This document shows, one piece after another, positions 16,012 through 23,345 of a DNA stretch of 64,000 bases; position 1 is the stretch's first letter, and each line of letters starts with the position of its first letter. This DNA comes from Nitrospinia bacterium (GTDB lineage Bacteria > Nitrospinota > Nitrospinia > Nitrospinales > JAJDAT01): positions 62,001 to 126,000 of the forward strand of contig JAJDAT010000014.1 in NCBI GenBank assembly GCA_029261715.1. The letters are read 5' to 3'. Both the position numbers and the translations under genes were made by a program. Below the pieces are notes generated by a model. The model ran no database searches. It was given only the letters and a program-made list of their open reading frames with translations, and was not told where the DNA came from.

Positions 16012-18258
16012 ATGACTAATTTTCCGAAGTTTGAATTTGGAAAATTCAGGATTAAACGTTTTATGGAATTTAGCACTCTTTTAGCAACTTCATTTTTACT
16101 GGCCCCAGCGTTTTATCTAATCGCTCGGTCAAGCTCGGGAAAATCTGGTGGCTCAAAGTCCAAATCGAAAAAAAATGCGAAAAACCCCAAAAACGATCTG
16201 ATTTCTAAAGCATTAAACGGAAAAAAGGATTCTCTAGATTCTTCAGAAGATGGCAACGCTGGCTCGTCAAAAAAAGTAAATGGAGTCAAAAAAAGACTTG
16301 GCAAATTAGTCGCTTCCAAAATTCAGGTTTTGTCTTATTACCGACCAATCGCATGCGATAACTTCGTAGGTCGAGAAGATGAAATTCATAAAATTGTTAG
16401 CTGTACTAAAGGAGGCGCCGTAATCTATTCGGACTTGCCTTTTGATGGAGTAGGAAAAACCAGCTTAGCCATGAAAGCTGCAGAGGTCCTATCTCATAAT
16501 TTTCCTGATGGGCATGTCTATTTAGATCTTAACGGAAATTCTTCACAAGCTATGACTCCTGAAGAAATTATGGGACATGTAATACGAGCGTTTATGCCTA
16601 GAACTAAAATTCCCGCCAACGCACAAGCGTTAGCTTCAAAATATCAAACCTTACTCAGTAAAAAACGTTCAGTCATAATTTTTGACGATGTGAAAGACGC
16701 AAAGCAAATAGCAAACGTACTACCTCCAAAAAATTGTTTCTACTTAGTAACAGGTCGGACAAATATTGCCTTGCAAGGAGCTTTAAAAATTAAATTAATG
16801 CCCCTAACGCCTGAAGAATCGAAACAATTACTAGTCTCTATGAGTCCTCAAATTGGAGCTTTAGCGATTGAAGTCTCAAAACTATGCGGATTTGTTCCTA
16901 TTTGCTTAGTTTTGGCTGGAGGTGTTTTAGCGACATCCCGAGATATGACACCAATGAACTTTACTAATAAAATTAGAACACGATTCAAAAACTTAGAAAA
17001 TCCTGAAGGACCTACGGCAAAGAATATAGAAGCGCTAGTGAAATTCAATTATGGACGCTTAACTGGTAAAACCGCTAGCACTCTCCACAAACTTTCTATT
17101 TTCAAAGCCCCTTTTGACGCAAAAATGGTTGAGTTCGTTTGCGAAGACCCTAAAACTTCTAACTTGCAAACTTTGGTAAAAGCGGGCCTGGTTCAGCTAA
17201 ACCCAAAAACCAAAAGATATAGTATGCATAGAATTATTCAGCGATGGGCTAAAGCAAATATTAACCCCGCTGAAAACGCGGTCGCTCAAAAAAGATTCAC
17301 TACCTGTTTTTTAACCGCTATGCTTGATACTAACGATTATTTGGAAAAAGGCGAAAAAGTTGACGTTACAAAGGCGATAGATACGTTCTATATGGATTGG
17401 GAAAATATTCAAAACGGTTTTGCTAGCACAGAATCTAATATGTCGAAGGATAAGGAAGCTGCGGGACTCTGCTATTCGTATGTGGAAGCGGCTCCACAAC
17501 TATTAGATTGGCGCCAAACAACAAAAGAACGAACTCGGTGGCTTAAATTAGCGATACAAATTGCTCATAACTCTAAAGACGATGAAGGCGAATTAGAACA
17601 ACTTATAAATCTGGGTAAGACTCTAGTAAAAGGAATGGATCTCGCTAACGCTTTAAATACCTTTCGTCAAGCTCTAGAAAAAAGCCGATCAATGAAAGGA
17701 AACACTGATCATGGCGACATCTTAGATTACATGGGATATTGTCTTATGGAGCAGGATCAACAACATGATGCAATGGAAAGCTTTGAAACTGCATTGACGA
17801 TACATAAACAAGCTCAAGATCCCAATAAAGAAAGAAGAACTCTTATTCAGATTAGTAAAGTTTATGACCATTTTGGAGAATTGCCAAAATCGTTGATTGT
17901 GTCTGAAAGAGTCCGTCAAATTTCAAAAGAATTAAACGAGAAGCAGGATGAATGTAAGGACATTATCAATATTGGAAAAATTAATTTAAAAATGGACGAA
18001 TACCATCGAGCAATGGGATATTTTGAAGAAGCTTTAAAACTCGCTAAAGAAACGAAAAACCACCTCGAAGAAGGAAATTCCTTATGGCATATTAGCAAAA
18101 CTCTTCATCTATTAACCGATAATAGTCAAGCCATCCAAAAAGGAAAACTCGCCATTCGAATGATGACTAAAACAAAGAACCCTGAAGTGAAAAAAGCGAA
18201 AAAAGAATTAAAAGAGTGGAGTCAAGTGGCGGCGCCAAGTATGCCTTCTATTGATTAG
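16012..18258 (+). CDS. Membrane-anchored STAND (NB-ARC) NTPase with TPR sensor
   Basis: 748 residues. Order: a short N-terminal membrane helix (about 20-38), a Ser/Lys-rich linker (39-100), an NB-ARC module (about 115-410), and a TPR region (about 530-720). NB-ARC motifs: NFVGREDEI at 117-125, P-loop FDGVGKTS at 144-151, Walker B SVIIFDDV at 220-227, sensor-1-like YLVTGRT at 244-250, GLPL-like CGFVPICLV at 292-300, and MHD-like YSMHRII at 403-409. STAND proteins are ATP-driven switches used in defence, regulation and cell death. The P-loop has lost the usual first glycines (GxGGVGKT) and MHD reads MHR. There is no N-terminal effector domain beyond the membrane helix. It sits between glyS and glyQ and overlaps the next gene tail-to-tail. 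Confidence 0.82.
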   Translation: MTNFPKFEFGKFRIKRFMEFSTLLATSFLLAPAFYLIARSSSGKSGGSKSKSKKNAKNPKNDLISKALNGKKDSLDSSEDGNAGSSKKVNGVKKRLGKLVASKIQVLSYYRPIACDNFVGREDEIHKIVSCTKGGAVIYSDLPFDGVGKTSLAMKAAEVLSHNFPDGHVYLDLNGNSSQAMTPEEIMGHVIRAFMPRTKIPANAQALASKYQTLLSKKRSVIIFDDVKDAKQIANVLPPKNCFYLVTGRTNIALQGALKIKLMPLTPEESKQLLVSMSPQIGALAIEVSKLCGFVPICLVLAGGVLATSRDMTPMNFTNKIRTRFKNLENPEGPTAKNIEALVKFNYGRLTGKTASTLHKLSIFKAPFDAKMVEFVCEDPKTSNLQTLVKAGLVQLNPKTKRYSMHRIIQRWAKANINPAENAVAQKRFTTCFLTAMLDTNDYLEKGEKVDVTKAIDTFYMDWENIQNGFASTESNMSKDKEAAGLCYSYVEAAPQLLDWRQTTKERTRWLKLAIQIAHNSKDDEGELEQLINLGKTLVKGMDLANALNTFRQALEKSRSMKGNTDHGDILDYMGYCLMEQDQQHDAMESFETALTIHKQAQDPNKERRTLIQISKVYDHFGELPKSLIVSERVRQISKELNEKQDECKDIINIGKINLKMDEYHRAMGYFEEALKLAKETKNHLEEGNSLWHISKTLHLLTDNSQAIQKGKLAIRMMTKTKNPEVKKAKKELKEWSQVAAPSMPSID

Positions 18259-20122
18259 CGCCTTGGGAGAATAGCTGAGACATCTTGTTCTTACATGCAG
18301 GTAACTTAGTATATGTCATGGTCACTTTTTCATTAACCAACAAATTATTTAAGGCTGTTTTTTTGAAGTACTGAGTAAATGACATCCACAAACTTCCAAT
18401 ATCGTGGAATTCATTATATGTAGATAAAATATCTGTCATTCGAGTAACGCTTCTGCGATCAACTCCATCATAATGAATAAACAATTGCATCGCTAAATCA
18501 TATAAAACCTGACACATTTCATCAGAGGCAATCTGAAGGAATGGGAACTTATTAGCGTTTGACTTTACCGAAGAATTTCCAGAATTTAAAATTGCTAAAT
18601 TCTTTTTAATCTTTTGGAATGAAGGTTCCATCTCTTCCCAAATTTTGGTATTTATTAATCTTCCTTGCAATTTTTCCTTGTTTATTCTTTGGTTGAAAGT
18701 CGTTTGAAACATAGAAAAAATAGAGCCAACCTGATTGATTTTTTCTTGGTAACCTGAACGAATAGCCTTCTCTATTTCCTTATCATAATTCTGCATCAAC
18801 TTAAAAAACTCTTGTCGATCTATTCCCTGATCTTCTTGGATTTTGTGCGTTGTTTTAGCCAACTCTTCAACTAAAGAAACTTTTGTTTCTTCAGGATACC
18901 AAAACTCAATCTCCATTATGATTGTATTGATCCGGTCTAAAACCTCGCGCCCATACTTTTTTTCATGATGAGGGGTAATAATTACCGTAATATTTTCTCT
19001 CTCTTTTTCCGCTACAACTATATTAAAATTTTTATTAATTAACTTAGAGAAAATTTCTTCGATTTTTTTAAACGGTAACTTTTTATCCTGTAAAAGTTGT
19101 TTAGCTTCCGTAATTATAACTTCAAACTTTGCCGCATCTGAACTCCCACTAAATCGATTTTTTAATGCGGCAATGGTTTTTTCTATTTCTTCTTCGTTAT
19201 AAATTACAAACCTTTTTTGGAGTTCGTCAAACTCCACAATTAAAGTCTTTGTTTTTTGATATTCAACAGTATATGAATATTTCTTGCCAACTTTGGAAAC
19301 CAAATAATTGAATAAACTCCCTAGTTCAAAGATCTCTGTCATTGCGGTAATATTTTTCTTTGAATCTTTGAAACTTTTGTACAACGCTTCAAAATCGGAC
19401 TCATTTCTTCTTTCCGAAAGAAAAACATCTATTGCCTTACGCATATTATAAAGACAGGTATTAATCTCCTTATAAGTCTCTGGGATTACTTCATAAAACT
19501 GATATTTTGAATAGAATCCATTACGACATCTTAACTCGTTATAACCTTCCGTTCGCTTATCGCCAGTTCCGTAGCCAAAAATGAACTCTCTTAACGTAAT
19601 CTCGCCATTTTCAAAGTTTTCAAAAAGCTCTTCTAATTGCGGCAAAATAGAAATTTCGGCATTCGATGGAATCGTATAGAACTTCCTCATGTTTGCATAT
19701 TCATATTGAATATTCGGAATTATGAAATCAAACAGTTCCCTAACAGAATCAAACGATTTAAAAATTTCTTGTCTGAAAATTTCTAATTTACATTCATACT
19801 GCTCTTCAGCATAAACTTTAATATCATCTTTAATTTGGCTGATTGTTCCATCAATGTTCATGAACAATCTTAAAAGATCAGCCGGATCATCTTTTTCAGA
19901 AGAAGTTTCTTCAATATATGCTTTAGCGCTAGCATACAAAGGTTCCACACTTTTAGCGTGGTTTTGTAAAGTTTTGATTATTTGAGCCCTCTCTTCTTCT
20001 GGAGAATTATTTTTAGGCTCTATGACTTTGGCATTTTGAACTCTTTGTACAAGAAGATCAAACTGCCCTCGCAATAAGTCAAAACTTCTATCTAATTGTT
20101 CTATTTCTTCCGATGAATTCAT
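18248..20122 (-). CDS. Large helical coiled-coil protein of unknown function
   Basis: 624 residues, acidic and Lys/Glu-rich, with long helical and coiled-coil stretches at about 1-130 and 330-520, and no signal peptide or membrane segment. I recognise no catalytic motif. A Phe/Tyr-rich middle (about 165-235) may be a globular core. Its stop overlaps the STAND gene's stop by 11 bases, tail-to-tail. It shares with that gene the insertion between glyQ and glyS. A 43-base imperfect palindrome lies 65-107 bases upstream of its start. Function is unknown. Confidence 0.6.
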   Translation of the reverse strand: MNSSEEIEQLDRSFDLLRGQFDLLVQRVQNAKVIEPKNNSPEEERAQIIKTLQNHAKSVEPLYASAKAYIEETSSEKDDPADLLRLFMNIDGTISQIKDDIKVYAEEQYECKLEIFRQEIFKSFDSVRELFDFIIPNIQYEYANMRKFYTIPSNAEISILPQLEELFENFENGEITLREFIFGYGTGDKRTEGYNELRCRNGFYSKYQFYEVIPETYKEINTCLYNMRKAIDVFLSERRNESDFEALYKSFKDSKKNITAMTEIFELGSLFNYLVSKVGKKYSYTVEYQKTKTLIVEFDELQKRFVIYNEEEIEKTIAALKNRFSGSSDAAKFEVIITEAKQLLQDKKLPFKKIEEIFSKLINKNFNIVVAEKERENITVIITPHHEKKYGREVLDRINTIIMEIEFWYPEETKVSLVEELAKTTHKIQEDQGIDRQEFFKLMQNYDKEIEKAIRSGYQEKINQVGSIFSMFQTTFNQRINKEKLQGRLINTKIWEEMEPSFQKIKKNLAILNSGNSSVKSNANKFPFLQIASDEMCQVLYDLAMQLFIHYDGVDRRSVTRMTDILSTYNEFHDIGSLWMSFTQYFKKTALNNLLVNEKVTMTYTKLPACKNKMSQLFSQGANQ

Positions 20123-21028
20123 GGGTAAAAATCTATTTAAACCCTTATTTTTAAATCAAAGAATTAATTTCAAAGTATAAATCTGCAACTTATTTAAGCA
20201 CTATACAAGGCATTGTATATAAATAAGTTATTAAATTTTACTCTAAATTTTTAAAAAAAAACATGAAAAAATCAATTTATCGAAAATTCCTGAAAATTGG
20301 TTGGTTTTTGGAAAATTTTCAAGCCTGTGATGAAAAAAACAGAAGAAAATCTAGCATTTAGCATTAAGACGAAACCCATTAAATAAATTCAAAAATAATC
20401 AACAAGCTTCGAGTTAAAGAACTTACAAGGCACTTCTATTTCCAAGTCCAAAATTTTCTGGAAAATGCTTGCTAATTATAAGCATTGAAGGGAATCAGTG
20501 TCAAATTGAGAATATTTGAGAATAAAGCCTGAAATATTGTTTCAAAATATAATTTTTTTAACACAGTACAAAATTATTACTATTACATACACACTAGTCC
20601 GTGATTGAGCAAGCTTTTTTTTAAAAGAAACTCGATTAATTCAAAAAAACAAAACGAGAATCAAAAAAGCTCTAGAGTTATCCCCTAATTTTATTCAAAT
20701 AATCTTAATTGGGATCCGATAACAAACGCAGAGTAACAATCTTTAAACAATGAAAACTAAACCCCACCTTGAAGGAGGGATTCACGATTATAGCGACAAA
20801 AAATAAAGAAAACTTAGCTTCTATCTTCCATAATATAGGTTCGTCCAAAATAAAAATCTAATTTTTTGGCAAATTATTTTTGGAATTAACTAAAAAAGCC
20901 TAATAAACTTAATCAAATAATTTTTTGAATATCTTTGAATTTCGACGAGGCAGGGAATGACCGAAAAACGATCTAATGTGAAAAAAATACTGATCGTATA
21001 AGAATTTTTAAATACTGAAGATAAAATA
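20123..21028. other. Long AT-rich non-coding stretch upstream of the coiled-coil gene
   Basis: About 900 bases between the coiled-coil gene start and the glyQ stop. Only very short open frames (under 35 codons) without ribosome sites are present. Notable structure: the palindrome at 20187-20229 and a smaller hairpin AATGCTT/AAGCATT at 20464-20486. No transposase remnant or RNA gene is recognised. Confidence 0.5.
20187..20229. promoter_or_regulatory. 43-base imperfect palindrome upstream of the coiled-coil gene
   Basis: Outer arms AACTTATTTA and TAAATAAGTT are exact reverse complements, inside which TATACAA-GGCA-TTGTATA forms a second stem. AGCAC is unpaired on the left. It lies 65-107 bases before the start of the minus-strand gene at 20122, a place suited to an operator or leader hairpin. 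Confidence 0.45.
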
Positions 21029-21898
21029 TTAAGATTTCAACAAGGGATGTCCCATTCCTTCTCTTTGTTTTACGTAACCTTGAGCGCACAATCGAGCTAG
21101 CTTCCTGACGCGGCCTATAAATCCGGTTCTTTCCGTTACGCTAATAGCCCCTCTTGCATCTAACAGATTAAAGGTGTGTGAGCATTTAAGAGTATAATCA
21201 TAAGCCGGAAGCACAAGGTCTCTATCTATTAAAACAAGAGATTCCGCCTCATACATATCAAACCACTTAAATAGTTTTTCCTTATCTGCAACCTCAAAGT
21301 TATATTCAGAAAACTGCTTTTCACTTTCTAGATGAACGTCGCCATATTTCACCGTATCGTTCCATTTTAAATCATAAACATTATCGACATCTTGGAGATA
21401 CATACAAAGACGCTCCACTCCATAAGTCAGTTCAACGGTAATTGGAAAAAGTTCAATACCTCCAACCTGTTGAAAATAAGTAAACTGAGTCACTTCCATT
21501 CCGTCTAACCAAACCTCCCATCCCAATCCCCAAGCTCCTAAAGTTGGAGACTCCCAATCATCTTCCACAAAACGAATGTCATGTTTGAGCACATCGATAC
21601 CCAATTCTCTTAAACTAGCTAAGTAAAGTTCTTGCGAGTTTTCTGGTGATGGCTTTAAAATAACTTGGTATTGGTAATAGTGTTGCAGTCGATTTGGATT
21701 TTCTCCATAACGACCGTCAGTAGGTCTTCTAGAAGGTTCAGCATAAGCAGCCATATAAGGCTCAGGACCGAGAGCCCTTAAAAAAGTACTTGGATTAAAC
21801 GTGCCCGCCCCAACTTCGATATCGTATGGTTGATGTAAAACACACCCGTGGGCTCCCCAAAACCGATCTAAAGTTAATATTACGTCTTGAAAATTCAT
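21029..21898 (-). CDS. glyQ: Glycine--tRNA ligase alpha subunit
   Basis: 289 residues, the usual GlyQ length. It has the diagnostic opening [20 protein letters not shown], then [37 protein letters not shown] and [18 protein letters not shown]. Together these form the class II catalytic core that activates glycine with ATP; GlyS supplies tRNA binding. In most genomes with the alpha2-beta2 enzyme, glyS follows directly. Here a 5.4-kb block lies between them. The 5' leader contains a structured element at 21959-22037. Confidence 0.97.
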   Translation of the reverse strand: MNFQDVILTLDRFWGAHGCVLHQPYDIEVGAGTFNPSTFLRALGPEPYMAAYAEPSRRPTDGRYGENPNRLQHYYQYQVILKPSPENSQELYLASLRELGIDVLKHDIRFVEDDWESPTLGAWGLGWEVWLDGMEVTQFTYFQQVGGIELFPITVELTYGVERLCMYLQDVDNVYDLKWNDTVKYGDVHLESEKQFSEYNFEVADKEKLFKWFDMYEAESLVLIDRDLVLPAYDYTLKCSHTFNLLDARGAISVTERTGFIGRVRKLARLCAQGYVKQREGMGHPLLKS

Positions 21899-21958
21899 AT
21901 TCTTTCAACAATCGCTTTTATATGTTTTTAAAATTTAAGAAGACTCTAAAAATTGATC

Positions 21959-22037
21959 TTAGCCACGAGCCTCCTTTACAAACAAAGGGCGCGTGAGTTG
22001 CCGCAAGCTAAAATTTCGAATTATTAGAGACGCCCTT
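21959..22037 (-). promoter_or_regulatory. Structured leader upstream of glyQ with two competing pairings
   Basis: Nested stems are visible: TTAGC (21959-21963)/GCTAA (22007-22011), CACG (21964-21967)/CGTG (21992-21995), and CCTTT (21973-21977)/AAAGG (21984-21988). A competing 7-bp pairing joins AAGGGCG (21985-21991) with CGCCCTT (22031-22037), which would break the inner stem. This is a leader or switch-like arrangement 60-140 bases before the glyQ start. I cannot assign it to a known riboswitch class. It could also belong to the divergent plus-strand gene. Confidence 0.4.
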
Positions 22038-22167
22038 AATTATATTCTAAAACGCTTTAATTTAATAAGTTAAGCTTAGGTCTATTTAACAAAGTCTTTT
22101 ATTATTGTCAAACAACCTTTATTTAAATACCACCTAACCCTTATAAACGGCAGCCTTTAATTTAAAA

Positions 22168-22518
22168 ATGCAAACACCCTATAAATCTGTAACTCTTGAA
22201 ATTGTGGAAGAGGTCGTTGCCTTATGCAAAAAACATACAATCGCTAATGGAGGCATGCTCGAAATTTACGACGACCCAGGAGGAATCAATCGAATTATGG
22301 TCATCATTAACGGTATTTCAGAAGGAAAACTAGAAAAGCTAAATCCAATTGGAGCATTCTTTTGCAACTATACGGCTCCAGGGGTTATTTCAATTGACGA
22401 AAACCCGCAACATGACGAGACTGAAGATAAAAAAATCTACCGTGAAATCGTAAAAAAAACCATAGACGAACTTCTTACAGGAAAGTTTCCTAATATCTCA
22501 AACTTTCGGTTGGACTAA
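22168..22518 (+). CDS. Hypothetical protein, about 116 aa
   Basis: 116 residues, soluble, no signal peptide. Mixed alpha/beta pattern, with a helix at 8-26, a strand-turn region LEIYDDPGGINRIMVIING (about 31-49) and a C-terminal helix. I do not recognise the family. It is divergent from glyQ and about 140 bases upstream of the ABC transporter genes on the same strand. No strong ribosome site precedes the ATG. Confidence 0.5.
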   Translation: MQTPYKSVTLEIVEEVVALCKKHTIANGGMLEIYDDPGGINRIMVIINGISEGKLEKLNPIGAFFCNYTAPGVISIDENPQHDETEDKKIYREIVKKTIDELLTGKFPNISNFRLD

Positions 22519-22658
22519 CCAGACGCCAACTTTCAATCTTCTTCTCCATATTAAACCAAAATTTTATAAAACCACCTCTATGTTCGGGTATCATAATATT
22601 TTAGCAACGAACCTAAACTTAAAGTTACTAATCTCAAATACAAAATGATGAGGCCTTT

Positions 22659-23345
22659 TTGATTCAAATAAAAGAGTTAACAAAAAACCTAAGTGGCGGC
22701 GGTCATCGAGTCGACATCCTAAACGGCATTAACTTAGAAGTTTCAAAAGGCCAATTCTTGGCCATTACAGGTCCCTCAGGTAGCGGCAAAACAACTTTAC
22801 TCAGCCTAATTGCTGGCCTTGATTCTCCAACATCCGGCTCCATTATTATCGATGAGCAAGATATAACCAAATTGAATGAAGACGAACTGGCCCACTTAAG
22901 AAACGCGCGATTTGGTTTCGTGTTTCAAAATTTCCATCTCATTCCTACGCTAACGGCATATGAGAATGTCCAATTAGCGACAGAATTAAACGGTTCCAAT
23001 AACAGCGGCGAACGCTCCCAAAATATATTGGGGCAAGTCGGTCTTAAAAATAGACTTCATCACTATCCATCGCAACTTTCGGGAGGCGAACAACAAAGAC
23101 TTTCTATCGCAAGAGCTTTTGTTAACGAACCGGATATAGTATTAGCAGACGAACCAACAGGAAATTTAGATTCAAAAAATACCGAAAAAATTATGGAGCT
23201 GATTTGCCAACTCCATCAATCCCGACAAGCTACTATTGTTATGGTTACCCACGAACCAAAAGTCGCTAAATTATCCGAACGAATCCTTATATTTAATGAC
23301 GGTCGCATAATAGAAGACTCAGTACCCGCAGAGTCATCAATATGA
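22659..23345 (+). CDS. ABC transporter ATP-binding protein, LolD/YbbA type
   Basis: 228 residues from a TTG at 22659, supported by GATGAGG six bases upstream; the ATGs just before it run into a stop. Walker A GPSGSGKTTLLSLIAGL, Q-loop FQNFHLIPTLTAYENV, signature LSGGEQQRLSIARAF, Walker B IVLADEPTGNLDS and H-loop MVTHEP are all intact. The MacB/LolD/YbbA subfamily powers lipoprotein release or efflux by mechanotransmission rather than classical transport. Its ATPase partner permease overlaps it by four bases (ATGA). Confidence 0.93.
   Translation: MIQIKELTKNLSGGGHRVDILNGINLEVSKGQFLAITGPSGSGKTTLLSLIAGLDSPTSGSIIIDEQDITKLNEDELAHLRNARFGFVFQNFHLIPTLTAYENVQLATELNGSNNSGERSQNILGQVGLKNRLHHYPSQLSGGEQQRLSIARAFVNEPDIVLADEPTGNLDSKNTEKIMELICQLHQSRQATIVMVTHEPKVAKLSERILIFNDGRIIEDSVPAESSI

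Noticed and set aside
20464-20486. AATGCTT/AAGCATT hairpin in the long spacer
   Set aside because: Seven pairs with a nine-base loop occur by chance often in DNA this AT-rich, and no gene lies close.
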